From Cylindrodendrum hubeiense (lineage: Eukaryota > Ascomycota > Sordariomycetes > Hypocreales > Nectriaceae), in the NCBI GenBank assembly GCA_014621425.1, contig JAANBB010000002.1, positions 375,001 to 439,000 on the forward strand: DNA of 64,000 bases. The letters are read 5' to 3'. Shown one piece after another: positions 1-11,242 of the stretch. The position numbers and the translations under genes are program-made. The first letter of the stretch is position 1, and each line of letters starts with the position of its first letter. The notes under the pieces are model-generated. The model had not been told where the DNA came from, did not search any database, and saw only the letters and a program-made list of their open reading frames with translations.

Positions 1-1406
1 GTTGTGACCTGAATACTTCCTTCTATGATCCTGTTAGTGACCAGGGTGTTACATGCATGTTCGAGTCGCGCCCCATTTAGTCTTGAATGTAAGGCAACTA
101 GCGACACAGCCAATCTCTCTCGCTTTAGCTAACAATAACACAGTGCAATAACCACATTCTCATGCAATTTAAGAAAGGGAATGGCTTTAATCGAGTCTAC
201 GTTGTCCAGAGAACCCACGTTGTTAGCCTGTTCTAGATCGATCTGCCTTGCGGGACGATCCATGATCCCTGAACAAAAAGTGCTGCACTCGCATCCACTA
301 TTGAAACACTAGTTCGAGCTCGACGTTTTCTTAGCTTCATATGGTGTCGCTGGAAGCCTTGGAATTTATTACTAGGGGCACTAGGAACAAGTAAGGCAGA
401 TAATGAATGTGTGAGGCTCTCTGCCTAGGGTTGTTTATCGCATTATCATGATAAATCTCTCCGAGATACGGTGCATTTGAGAAACTTCAGTAAGAAGGTG
501 GATCTTCCAACTGCTCGATTTAGAATGCAGCGTGGATCAATGGGGCAACGTCCCTTCCGACGAGAAGAAAGAGGAAGTGACAGAATGAAAGGAGGATCCA
601 GAAAGACAGTAGAAGTAATAATTTGCAAAAGATTTCGGAGTCTGAGCCCGACTTTAGAGCTTCAATATCCCTGATTCGACTCCCAAAGATTTTGTTCGCT
701 TCGTCAGATACATGGACACTGAATATTTACCCTCAAGGTGGAACCATAGGAAGCGTAGGCCTGTATGTAGCATCATGATACTAGAAAACTATCGTAATCT
801 TTTTTAAAGCTTTCTCAAGGGCAGATCAAAAGATGCGGCCTGCTGAGGTATCTCGTCCCAATTAAGTACAGACACAGCTACTCATTACATTAGAATACAA
901 AACAACTACCAGACGGTGCCAAGGACATATAATCCAGCGAACCCTGGAAACAGGCGCCCATCAGCGGCTTATCAATTAGCCTTAGGATTCCCTGGGGTCA
1001 TTATACCAAAATACGTTATCCCAATATCTGCGATGCCTTTTGTGTAGTTGTGACTTCATTACTCGGATTTCACAACTTTCCAGAGATTATTAGCCTACAG
1101 CACTTGGTGTTGGTGGATGTAGTTGGTTTGGTCCAGTGTGCACATTCGGTTCATCTCAATGAATAGTCGCAGTAGATTATTACTCACCGTCCGTCTAGTC
1201 GGCAATATTAGTCATGAATGTACTCATACAGTAACATTCTACTCTAGTCGCATGCGTATGTCACCTCCAGGTCAAGATAATGGCACGCACACTAGCTTCT
1301 CTTGAGATACGGGAGCGTAATTTGCAAGCAATAGAATAGTAGCTTGATTTAACTTTATAATTTATACTTAATCCAACCTCGTGCCGGAAATTTGCCCAAG
1401 TCCCAT
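1..1406. other. intergenic, no gene seen
   Basis: No reading frame here has introns, conserved motifs or sensible composition. The short ORFs at 471-674 and 1123-1305 look like chance frames. Part of the left side may be the 3' flank of a gene outside the window, but nothing shows it. Confidence 0.5.
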
Positions 1407-1928
1407 TTAGTAGTCCATTGAGTCGTGTCGGCGTTGTTGGTTGCTACATAAATTAGAATTGTTTCTTCTATTTCACCGTTGTGGATTTCTCTGCTGTGAC
1501 TTACGGGTCATACTCGTCGTATTGGGAGTACTGCTGGTCATAGAGATGTTCGGCCTGCTTCTTGGCGTGGTGCTTGGTCTTCTCCCGGTCAATGAAGTCG
1601 AGTCCCTTGGTCTCGAACAGCTTGTCGACTTCGGCACCAGCGAGGCCAGCAAGGACCTCCTTGGCGAATCCGTGGTTGACGGTCTCGCCTATACGAGTTA
1701 GTCAAGGCAACGAGGTGAGATGGAGTGTAAACTTACCCTTCTTTCGCTGGCTGTCCTCGAACAGCTTCATGGCCTCAAAGGCGGCACCGCCACCGACGAG
1801 CTCATGGCTGAAGTGGCTCTGGTGCTCGCCATTGTACACCTCGTCGCGCTTCTCACGGCCTTCGTCTACGCTTTGTTAGTCTGCGTTGAAGTAGAAATGG
1901 GGGAGAGATGCTGACCAAATCCGAACAT
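1407..1928 (-). CDS. cipC: CipC-like stress/antibiotic response protein
   Basis: Small soluble protein of about 120 residues in the CipC family, first named from concanamycin-induced proteins of Aspergillus nidulans; its biochemical function is unknown. Exons on the minus strand are 1916-1928, 1737-1865, 1505-1688 and 1407-1443, with GT...AG introns and continuous frame (363 nt). The family signature is clear: N-terminus MFGFDEGRE, then VYNGEHQSHFSHELVGGGAA, then FEAMK, and a charged C-terminus with KHHAKKQAEHLYD and a DPNQ tail. The last exon is short; if it is ignored the frame stops at once at 1501, but reading through the GTAAGT donor gives the conserved DPNQ ending. It lies 1.1 kb from two CipA-like reductases, so co-expression in a stress response is plausible. 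Family call is firm; function remains unknown. Confidence 0.9.
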
Positions 1929-3070
1929 GTTGATGAGTGAATGGGTGGTGAATTGGGATGGATTGGGAGATTGTTGATGAAGAGTTCAAGGGCTGGAGGA
2001 GTGCCAGGTGCATTTAAATAGCCAGGCTACCCCTCACCTTCCCCTCCACGGGCAAACTAGAGGTAACATCCGTCGAGTTAGTTTCAGCTTGCATGTACTG
2101 TGCAGTGCTAGGAAGCGTGGAGAGAACAGATGGCATGATGCGACTACGTCATCTTTCGCTCGCCCTAACGCATGGCAGTTATGCATCCGAGCAAGGGGTT
2201 CTATTCTAGTCCACTCGCGGCTCTTGATCAGTAAATCCCCCCATCAATTGCAGAGTCGCTCGTAAGCTCGAGTATCAGACTGACAGCTCTCGCCAGCTTC
2301 ACAAACACGTCGCTGCTGAATCAGGCGGAGTTCCGGAAGAGCAGCGCCGTGTCTGGCCAATAGCAGGACGGCCCGATCGTCAAATCCGGAATCTCGGCAC
2401 ATCTGCATCCAACCGGGTCATGACCGAGACACTAGTGTATGGGGACTTACGTGTAACGAAGCTGAGCATTCAACGCCGCGCTGCCGAGATTCCGACTGAA
2501 GCATTGTGAAGCAGGACTGCGCGCATACGCAATGCTGGGCGCGCGGGGTTACCGCTATTACCACTCATGGACGCACGGGGTGGCCGACTTTCGCCTCCCA
2601 TCTCGAGCAATTGCGTCGCTTGTTCGCCGTTCGGACACAGCGGCGCTTATGCAGACTAGAGCCTCGATCCGGTGACGTCATATCAGCACCCTTTCATTCC
2701 CCAATTCCTCAGAGTCCGAGGATTATTACACGAGGGACAGCACTCGAAAAGACCCGTAGACCCCTAGAAAGACCCCTTGGAGCAGACCCCTTAAAAGAGA
2801 CCCCTGGAATGCTGATCGGCAATAGCCACGTGGAGACATGTTCCCGTCATCAAGCTAAAACCGGCAAACGGGGCCCATGGTGGCGTCTTCAAATCGCTCA
2901 GCTCTCTAGGGTAGGTTCGGGACAGACGTACGCTACCTGTTTGCCTTGGCCACCGGAGAAAGATGTGAGTTTGTATGCAGGTATTGCCAAGTCTGGTTTA
3001 TCTGGATATATTCTGCCATCAATTCATCTTAATAATAACGACGTCCGATTCACCTGTCACACTACTACCT
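1929..3070. other. spacer between cipC-like gene and reductase
   Basis: Holds the upstream region of the CipC-like gene. A 216-codon open frame at 2506-3156 has no domain, biased composition (many R, P, T) and overlaps the last exon of the next gene on the other strand, so I treat it as chance. A short GACCCCT repeat sits at about 2752-2816. Confidence 0.5.
2752..2816. repeat. short degenerate GACCCCT repeat
   Basis: Five closely spaced copies of GACCC(C/G)T separated by 6-11 purine-rich bases. No coding or structural role is evident. Confidence 0.5.
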
Positions 3071-4166
3071 TCACTCGTCTTTCCAGCCCAATTCCAGCAG
3101 TTCCTTCACGGTCAACGCCGTTATGTCGGGAAACACTTCGTTCAACGTCCCGTTAGGAGGTTTCAAATGGAACATCCCTTCGTCGAACCAGAGCCCAAAG
3201 ACTGAAAATATGCCCTGAATCTGCTCCTTGGGCATGTGTACGTATAACTGAGGGTGAGAGGGAAGTTCCGTCACCTTCCCGGTTCGGAGAAGATCCAGGG
3301 AGTCGTGGCTGACCTCGAATTTCGTGCCTAGTGGTGGCATTCGTTAGCCGACTTCTTTGCATTGCGGAAACGTAGCACTCACCCTTGACCTCTTCTGCAA
3401 TCTTTACAAACTCGTTCCACGTCACGGTATCACCGATAACATAGCTCTCGCGTTCCCACTTTGGGAGCTCTAGGCTGGCTGCGACGAATTTCGCAACGTC
3501 GCGCGTATGTGTAAATGTCACCGGCGTGTCACCCGTGCCTGGAATTGCCGCCACGTTGTGCTCAATGTCGACAGCGATGATGTTGGGTAGCTGGTTTGTC
3601 TTCACGCGTGGGTGGCCCCAAAAGTCCAAAAAGTACCCCACATAGAAGAGAGTGTACTCCAGCGAGCTCGTTTGGAGCGCCTCCAGCGCCTGGAGCTTGG
3701 CGCGGCCGATCTCAAAGTCCTTGAGCTGGCTACCACATGGTTAATTGACATCTTATGGTATGACGAGAATGAACTCACTCCATTGTGTATGGGATCCCCC
3801 AGATGCTCGGGATGAACCGTCTGGTGTACTGGGATGCTTCCGAAGCTCGGATGAGGTTCACTTGCGGTACCCCTGTGGTTGTGAGAAACATTGTCGATAT
3901 AACTGTATCGATCTTGTTGTCGACGAGAACCTTGGTCAGGGCCTCAACATCTTCGTAATCGACTGCAATGACCTCGCAACCGGTCTCGGCTTCAATGGTA
4001 TGGTTCGCCTTTTCACATCAGTCCACAGCTCTGCGTACCACATATCATGCAGGAAACATACCGTTCGGCCCAGGATCTTGACATCATATTTGCCTTGGCC
4101 CTTGATGGTCTCGGCAATAGTGCGACCGATGCCACGAGTGCCTCCTGCAACTGCGATGGTAACCAT
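3071..4166 (-). CDS. NmrA/CipA-like NAD(P)-binding reductase (copy 1)
   Basis: Predicted atypical short-chain dehydrogenase of the NmrA/isoflavone-reductase-like group (CipA-like in fungal annotation), cytosolic, 312 residues. Exons are 4062-4166, 3779-4008, 3383-3729 and 3071-3327. The N-terminal Rossmann motif GGTRGIG follows the start directly. A mid-domain FYVGYFLDFWG and a later IPGTGDTPVTFTHTRDVAKF segment are typical of the family. The substrate cannot be read from sequence; homologues reduce aromatic compounds or act as redox sensors. The neighbouring gene at 4766 is a divergent paralogue whose first three coding exons have exactly the same lengths (105, 230, 347 nt), so the two arose by inverted duplication. 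The 599-bp spacer probably holds a shared promoter. Confidence 0.88.
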
Positions 4167-4369
4167 TTCTTCAGGATTAGGTGTCGTACTGGTGGTAAAG
4201 CGATGCTAATACGAGTATCGAATCAAACATTAGAGGTGTTTTTATGCCCGAGATATATACTTATGCTTAAATACAAAATGGGAGGCGCATCTTAAACACG
4301 GCCTTGAATGTTGGCCCGGTATATTCTTAGATCCACTCTTGGCTCGGGAAATTTACGTATTCCACAACC

Positions 4370-4423
4370 GGCGTCCATCCGGCGTCCGACTTTCGTCCGC
4401 TATTTTCGTCCGTTCGGCGTCCG
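4370..4423. promoter_or_regulatory. cluster of CGTCC(G) motifs in bidirectional promoter
   Basis: Five copies of CGTCC, most followed by G and three preceded by GG, lie within 54 bp between the two head-to-head NmrA-like genes. On the other strand they read CGGACG(CC), the CGG half-site type bound by Zn2Cys6 regulators. A Zn2Cys6 gene lies 3 kb away. Binding itself is inference. Confidence 0.4.
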
Positions 4424-4765
4424 TGGAAGTTCCCCTTGCGGTCGACATCATCTGGGCACGTCTTAATTAGGTCGATGCACCTTAGTAGCATATTATAATA
4501 ATTCCGTCGGGGGAAATTGTCGCTAGATTTGTCGTAAAATACTGGAGAGGATGGCACCATTCGCCCGATTGCGACTTGACGCGGCCAGATAAAGCTCCGG
4601 TATGCTGGGTGGGTTCTGCAGCTCTGAATTAGGTGGCTCAATACTGCGCACGGATTAAATGAAGAAATTGATTTAAGATGTGAAGACAGTCGCCTTTGTA
4701 CCAGATGAATTGCCTTGCACCTTCAACGTAAAGCCCCATACTCAGCACCATCTACAAAGCAAAAA

Positions 4766-5909
4766 ATGGTCAACGTCGCGATTGCTGGAGGCACAGGTGG
4801 TGTCGGACGCGCCATCGTCGACGCCATCAAAGACGACCCGAGACACACTGTCATTATCTTATCTCGAAAGGTGCTTGCATTATGCTTCCACAGTGGCCTT
4901 ATGCGTACTAACAAAGTGCACCTGTAGTCTACCAGCTCAGAGGATCTCGGCTTGCCAATCATCGAGGTCGACTACGAAAGCGTCGACAGCCTTACAGAGA
5001 TCTTGGAGAAACACAATGTCAACACAGTCATCTCTACCCTTGCTCTCCACATTCATGGTGTTGGAGAAGCTCAGCTCAACCTGATCAGAGCGGCTGAAAA
5101 GTCGTCGGCGACGAAGCGTTTCGTGGCTAGCTCTTGGGCTGTCCGCGCTGCCGAACAGTGAGTGAAGTTGAACAGCATCTGTCAATTAGCGACCTGGAGA
5201 CTGACATTGAGCAAAGTTATGTCAACATGCTTCCCCATGGATACCAGCACGTAGCCGCCTATGCAGAGCTGGAGAAGACCAACCTAGAGTGGACAGCCTT
5301 CAACATTGGATGGTTCTTGGAGTACTTCGGCATGCCACACGTCAAGACGCATATCCAGCAAACCACTTTTGTCGTCGACATGGCCAACAAGACGGCATCT
5401 ATTCCAGGGACTGGCAAGCAGTTGATGACCTTCACCTATTCCCTTGACGTCGCCAAGTTTGTAGTCGCAGCGCTTGACCTACCCAAATGGGACCGGGACA
5501 CTATTGTTATCGGAGACAAGATGACTTGGGAGGACTTTGTGAAGCTGGCCGAAGAGGCTCGAGGTACGCTGATTGAAATGACTCCCCTTTGCGTTTGCTT
5601 TTACTGTATTGTCGATATAAGGAGATGGACTAACACATTCATGTTACAAACACAGGCGAAAAGTTCACTGTCACTTACGACAGTGTTGAGAAATTGCAGA
5701 ATGGCGAAATCACGGAACTGCCAGGCCAAGTTGCTGCCTACTCTTATTTCCCCAAAGAATGGGTGCAAAAGCTGTTCTCAGTGTTTGGATACTGGGTCAC
5801 GGAGGGCGTCTTTGATTTCCCTGACGAAAAGGCACTGAACAAGAAGTTCCCAGACATCAAAGTCACGTCTGTAAAGGACATGTTGAACCAGTCTTGGAAA
5901 GGAAAATAG
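4766..5909 (+). CDS. NmrA/CipA-like NAD(P)-binding reductase (copy 2)
   Basis: Paralogue of the gene at 3071-4166, 311 residues. Exons are 4766-4870, 4928-5157, 5217-5563 and 5656-5909. The dinucleotide-binding motif GGTGGVG is at residues 8-14. The later segment IPGTGKQLMTFTYSLDVAKF matches copy 1 closely. Intron 2 needs a less common AAG acceptor at 5214-5216, but the branch site CTGAC at 5201 and the frame support it; the alternative TAG at 5187-5189 would give a 32-nt intron, too short. Exon lengths equal those of copy 1 for exons 1-3. Likely an NADPH-dependent reductase of small aromatic or quinone-type compounds; substrate unknown. Confidence 0.88.
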
Positions 5910-6063
5910 TGTAGGACTTAACAAGTCTTAGTCTAGTCTAAGTAGCTGTGGTTTTGTAAATTCCAAAGTACAACATGAGTAATTACGCGTATCTGAACCA
6001 AATCCAGCGCCTTGCATACTACAAATAGATCTCTCTAGTAACGACCCCAGTAACTGATGTGCA

Positions 6064-7195
6064 TTAATTTCCCACCTTGATGAGAATCTTACCTGCTGCA
6101 CGCTTCGACGCCAGCTTCTCATATGCCTATATCACGGTCAGCTGTGTCTATGTATCAAGAGACTAGGAATCTCACCTCTATAGCAGCATCCATTTCGAAC
6201 GTCGAGTCGATAGCGACCTCCTTGATCCACCCTTTATCAACCCATCCAGCAACCTCTCTGGCACCGGAACCAGCCGGCCCGTTCATGATGTGGAAGTAGC
6301 TCCGCTTGGTCCCCCCAAGCATAACTGGAAGCATTTTGAACTTGATGCCAGACAAAAGTTTGCCAGCGATGCAGAGGAATTGGCCCTCGGGCTTGAGATA
6401 TCCGGGGCATCTCTTGAAAAGCGTTTCATCTCCGATGCAGTCGAGGATTTTATCGAAGGGGGAATCTTTATAGGTCGTGAGTAGATGATCGTATAACGAC
6501 TTGTGTGCGGTATAGTCGACGACCTAAGGTATGACAAATTCGTCAGTAATTCTTCCTCCGAGTAAGCTAGTAGAGCGTACCTCCTCGGCACCGAGCCGCC
6601 GAACCATGGCCTCATTCTTGCCAGAACATACTCCGGTGACGTGAACCCCGGCTGCCCGAAGGACTTGTAGCAGGACGGTACCCACGCCGCCGCTAGCGCC
6701 ATTGACGAGGACCCTGTCTCCTGCGCGAAGCCCCGCGGCGCGCACCAAGATGGCCGTCGTCTGCCCGGGAACTCCGGTGAGCGCGGCTGCGGCACCGTCA
6801 TCCAGGGCTGATGGCTTCTCCGTAACCATGTGTGCTGGCAGGACCAGGTACTCGGCCAGCGTACCACCGCTGCCGCTGAGAATCTGCATGGTGGGAATGG
6901 TGCCGCAGACGGTCATGCCCACACGCACATTAAGGGAAGCGGGGATGGATGGCCCGACCTGGACGACTTGGCCAACAAAGTCTGCCCCGGGAATGGCATT
7001 TCCCATCAGAGGCCTCGGCATGCGCATCATGACGAGGTCGAGGGGGTTCAGGGCGGAGTAGGAGACTTTGACCATGATGTCTCCGCCCTTGGGAGGTGCT
7101 GGAGTCGGCCAGTCGGGTTTAAACTGAAGGACATCCTTGGGCTGGCCGGCTCGGCTGATGATCCAGGCCTTCATGGTTTTTGGCAGTGGTGCCAT
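6064..7195 (-). CDS. MDR-family alcohol dehydrogenase/quinone oxidoreductase
   Basis: NAD(P)H-dependent medium-chain dehydrogenase/reductase. Exons are 6581-7195, 6176-6523 and 6064-6126. The start MAPLPKTMKAW is chosen because the GroES-like fold begins there; an in-frame upstream extension to 7405 adds unlike sequence. GroES segment SYSALNPLDLVMMRMP and PGADFVGQVVQVG are visible, then the cofactor motif VNGASGGVGTVLLQ in the Rossmann domain. The structural zinc-binding cysteines of true alcohol dehydrogenases are absent, so a quinone oxidoreductase or enoyl-reductase-type reaction is more likely than zinc-dependent alcohol oxidation. It is divergent from the Zn2Cys6 regulator at 7655 (460-bp spacer), a common arrangement for a regulator and its target. 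Confidence 0.87.
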
Positions 7196-7654
7196 TATTG
7201 TTGCTGAATCGATTTGTAGCTGGAGAGAAGATTGGCTACTTTGCGAGTAAAGTTCCCAAAAGCAGAAAGAAGACTGGCCCAGCAGCTCTTTTAAGTTGGC
7301 TGCCAGGCCCTCTCCACCCCGGAAAGAAATTTCGTGTTGACATGATATATAAGCCGCCGAGGTATGGTAGAGGCCATCTCGAGGACGCATTACACAGCCA
7401 TTCAATCGGGTTTACGCATCCGCCTGCCCCTTACCCAAAGGAGCACGCATCCACCTTTTCAGTTCCCAAAAGGGGAATGCCATCCACCATGCTGCTGAAT
7501 AAGTCGAAGCTGGCCAGTCAGCGCTGTTGATTTATCCACTAGCGTCCACTCGAGGCGGATCGAGGCGGATCGAGGTGGATGTGCATTCCTATTCTTATCC
7601 CCAGCATCGTTCGTAATCATTTGATCTTGTCCTAGTCGACTGCAACACTCTCTC
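7196..7654. promoter_or_regulatory. divergent promoter, MDR gene / Zn2Cys6 gene
   Basis: A 459-bp spacer between head-to-head genes. It holds a TATATAAG box at 7345-7352 and a direct GATCGAGG(C/T)GGAT repeat at about 7558-7577. Either could serve one of the two genes; no experiment is implied. Confidence 0.4.
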
Positions 7655-9685
7655 ATGCTCATGGCCCGAGAAGACTTCAGGGATGCTGCCACTCTTGGCG
7701 GCCAGGATGCCCAGAAGCAGCATGTGACGCGACGCACGCGAACACGTACAGGCTGTGAGCGCTGCCGCGCAAGACGGCGCAAATGTGAGCGTCGCACCCA
7801 ATCACAAAAGTTACGTCCCTTGAAGTGACTCTAGCTGATACGAAGAGGACTGCTCAGGTGATGAGGCCAAGCCGCAATGCGGGCGCTGCGTTGACGCTGG
7901 TGTCAATTGCCAGTATCTTACGCGACTCTCCTTTCTCGACAGGAACTCGCAGACGCTGGCACAGGACACCGCATCGGGACCGGTCGGAACTGCCTCACAA
8001 AGACCCAAGTACTCAGCCGTGCAGGTATAAATGTCCCTGTGTTCGCCTCGCAGCTTGGTCTCGCTTTACCTGCTAATATGGATGCCCGCCACCCCAGTTT
8101 GTTGACGACACCAGCTCAGCCATCAACCTCGTTTCAGCCCATACACCTCCAGGATTAGGATCCGAACAGCCAATGCAGATTAATGATGATCAAAATGGAG
8201 CTGCTGACGGGCAGATCTCTTCAGGCCACTCAACTAGAGGAGAGCCACCTGGAGAGTCAATACTGGAGCCGCCCCTCAGTCATAACAATCCATCATTTGG
8301 GACTTCCAACAACCGAACCAGCTCAGATGTAACTGATTTGACGGCTCCAACACAGGGCCTCTCAATCACAACTCACAAAATTCACCTCTTGAAGCACTAT
8401 CAGAACCACATAGCCCCTTGGGTGAGCCCGATCCTTCCCATTCAACTCCCCGAGTCAAGCCCCGACACTCTAATGCTGAGATTGTCTCTTGGACACATAG
8501 CTCGATGTCTACGACCTAAGCCGGACCTTTGGCCTACTAATTCCTCAGCTTGCCATGCTGTCGCCACCCGTGCTAGACGCAGTTTTACGTGTATCCGCCG
8601 TTTCCTCCGGGGCCGGGCTGAGCGAGATGTCCTCCAACATCGGCTCCGTCCTTCTACAGCACGCATCCGTCTCGCCCAGCCAGGTGCCCTCTTTCACTGC
8701 CCTCCAGCTGTTGGTCAGCTTCGTGATCTTGAGGATCCAGATGTTTGTCGAGACCGTCCCCGACACTTGGGAGACGACATTCGTCGGAGGCGGTCCCCAA
8801 CCGAGTTTTACAATGTACAAATTCACCGACAAGAGTCACCGAAGGATGTGGTACGGTACCGTCGTCTTGATGTCGAGGTTAGGTATGTTGCCTTTTCTCC
8901 CATTAACCACTTGCCATTCGCAGCTAGTCCTGTTATCTCCTTGGGTATGTACTTAATAGCTAATCGCAATATCGCCAATAAAAGAAATTGCCTATTGTTT
9001 GATGCATCAAATCGCCCCGGTCTGGGGTCCCGATGTTATCCGCGAGATCATGGTGGAGTCATCAAAGGAAGATGACCTCGAAGGGGTCCTAAACGCATCC
9101 CTTCGCTGCCTATTCCTCCTGGGAGATGTTATGAGCCTCTGCTTCGAGGTCCCAAAAGACAGCATTACTCCCCGAGCCACAGCGGCAGCAGGTCACCATG
9201 TATCCCGGCTAGACAGGTGGAAATCCCTCCTATCTGAACTACAGTTGTGGTATGCCGATCGTCCTCCGGACCTACAATCTCTGGCCGAGCTCGATGACCA
9301 CCAGTCCATATTCCCCGTTGTGCTATTTACCAGCGGCGCCGGAATGACCGCGAACGCTTTATATCACACCGCCATGTACCTTCTGTTAAGCGATAAGTTG
9401 CGACCCATCCCGCCCGTGGATGGCCACAACCAGTATCAGACAGAAGCCGCAAGCACATCACCGATCTGGCACTCACGGCGAGTGTGCGGAATTGCGTTGA
9501 CTGGCAAAGAGCAGTACGCACAGTGCTGGGATCCGTGTATGATTGCGGCGTTCTTCCTCGCAGCACGGCGTATGACGCACCAGGCTCAGCAGAAGGAACT
9601 CATTGAATGCTTAGAAAGTGTCAAAACAGCGGGATGGCGCGTTGATAAGCTCACCCACAGGCTATGTATGGAATGGGGTATATAA
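7655..9685 (+). CDS. Zn2Cys6 transcription factor
   Basis: Fungal binuclear zinc cluster regulator, 574 residues, nuclear. Exons are 7655-7784, 7858-8024, 8098-8421, 8501-8882, 8924-8944 and 8985-9685; the fifth is only 21 nt. The DNA-binding domain is complete: cysteines at about 34, 37, 44, 51, 54 and 61 (C-x2-C-x6-C-x6-C-x2-C-x6-C) with basic RARRRK between, split by intron 1. A low-complexity Ser/Gly/Pro linker follows. A C-terminal fungal regulatory region begins near HKIHLLKHYQNHIAPWLDVYD, a typical entry to the middle homology region. A second ATG at 7661 in the same frame is an equally possible start. It probably regulates the divergent MDR gene and perhaps the NmrA pair; this is inference from position. 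Confidence 0.9.
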
Positions 9686-9816
9686 AGTGCTTTCTAATAA
9701 TACAAGGAGTTAAAGTATGTTTATCTCGGCTGCAGTGGCGGTGGATGTCTCATCCTGACTCCAATCCCGGCGAGTATTAAATGTATGTTGCCAAACATAT
9801 GTTGCGACGTGGTATC

Positions 9817-11242
9817 TTAGAGAACGGACCCGGCCAACTTTGCACCTGGGAATTTGCTCTTGATGCCCTTCTCGAAACTTTTCCCACCGACGCTCAGATC
9901 ATCAAACGCCGGGCATGAAAGGTCTAAGATGGATGCTCCAAGAGTATCCGTGATTAGGCTGAGAGGCCCCTCAATGATGGAGAAGAGAGTGGATAACGAG
10001 TTTGGTGACACGGTTTTCACGACCTCAAAGACGAAACACAGCAAGTTGTTGCCTTGTAGCATCTCCGTGAGGTTCAACACGCCGCCTGTCACGTCACTGG
10101 GGTTGACACCGGCATAGCTGTTGACCTTTCCCATGTTGCCTCCAATGCTAAAAAGTGTCATCATACCGTTCTTTCTCAACTGATTTCCAGCATAGACTTA
10201 ACATACCTTCCAAGCTCAGGGTACTTGGCAACTGAAGCAAGAATGTCCAAGTTGAGGTCAATCAAGCCGTAATCAACCGGCCTGCGATACCAGTTCTCAG
10301 GGATTCTCTCCCATCCTCGTTTATAGGTGAAGTTGCCCTCTTTGCCTTGGACGGCATAGAAGCTTTTCAATGTATTTTTGGCTATGTAATGTCAGCATCG
10401 AAACTCTCCTTGCACCACGAGGGTTACTTACTCAGAATGCCGTCAGGATGTTCGGAAGAGTAGTTGGCAAACAGGCGACTGGCGAAGAAGTAGCCAGCAT
10501 TTCGGGCGATCATACCGGTGAATGGTCCGTAGTAAAAGTTTGGGTTCGCCGCTACAGACTCATGGAAGCGGATCCCAGCTCGCTCAACGAATATGTCGAA
10601 GTTGTAATCGCCCTCGCCTGATGACATGTCGTAAAAAGCCTGGAATTGCCTCATAACCAGGGTAGAAGCATCCCCGGTCAAGTAGAAGTCGTCTCGAGTG
10701 TTGGATGAGTCGCCCTCAATGATGTTGTGTGAGCCAGTAAGACCTCTAGGTGTGCCCAAAAGCCCAAGTAGATTGCCCAAAAGGTTCTGAGAGCTACTGG
10801 AGGCATCTCCGATGGAGAAACCTGGGTCGAGGGACAGAGGGTTTCCCACGAACACGGTGCCCATTACCGACAGGATAGTTCCAAGGTCCAATCCCATGCC
10901 GAGAACCTCATTGATGGCCCCCGTAACCTCTGCAAGACTCGTAACGCCCTTCCGACTGATGTAGCCATGGTTCGCCAATGCATTCAGACCGGGACAAGGC
11001 CCTCGTTGGGCGCCATTCTTGAAGTCGGGTGCAATGAACTTGTGGTCGCCGGTGACCTCAATCGGAGTTGTCGTCGGGTTGAATAGTGCCCTCTTCTCGC
11101 GTGCTGCTTGGAAAACACCGGGCAGCTCTGCGGAGAGTCTTGACGGCACGGTATCCGGGATGGGGCCGCTGAGGTAGGACGGGAACCCGTAGACGCCGCT
11201 CCCGAGGCAGGGCAGAATGGAAAACAGAACACGCCACTTCAT
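9817..11242 (-). CDS. secreted chloroperoxidase / unspecific-peroxygenase-like haem-thiolate protein
   Basis: Haem-thiolate peroxidase of the chloroperoxidase family, 438 residues. Exons are 10432-11242, 10207-10381 and 9817-10147. The start at 11242 gives a signal peptide (MKWRVLFSILPCLGSGVYG). The axial cysteine lies in the PCP motif at 82-84 (GPCPGLNALANHGYI). The acid-base motif is EGD at 176-178 with Arg at 183, the pattern of unspecific peroxygenases rather than the EHD of Leptoxyphium chloroperoxidase. At this length it belongs with the longer peroxygenase-like members. Intron 2 is the 59-nt GTATGT...TTTTAG form; a 27-nt alternative runs into a stop. Expected chemistry is H2O2-driven oxygenation or halogenation of aromatics outside the cell; substrate unknown. 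Confidence 0.88.

Noticed and set aside
2506..3156. 216-codon open frame on the plus strand
   Set aside because: No domain, odd R/P/T-rich composition, no introns, and it overlaps the last exon of a well-supported minus-strand gene.
6283..6867. 194-codon frame on the minus strand
   Set aside because: It is a shifted frame across the MDR gene's own exon 1, intron 1 and part of exon 2.
8173..9075. 300-codon frame on the plus strand
   Set aside because: It follows the Zn2Cys6 exon 3 frame, then reads through introns into wrong frame; the spliced model preserves the domain.
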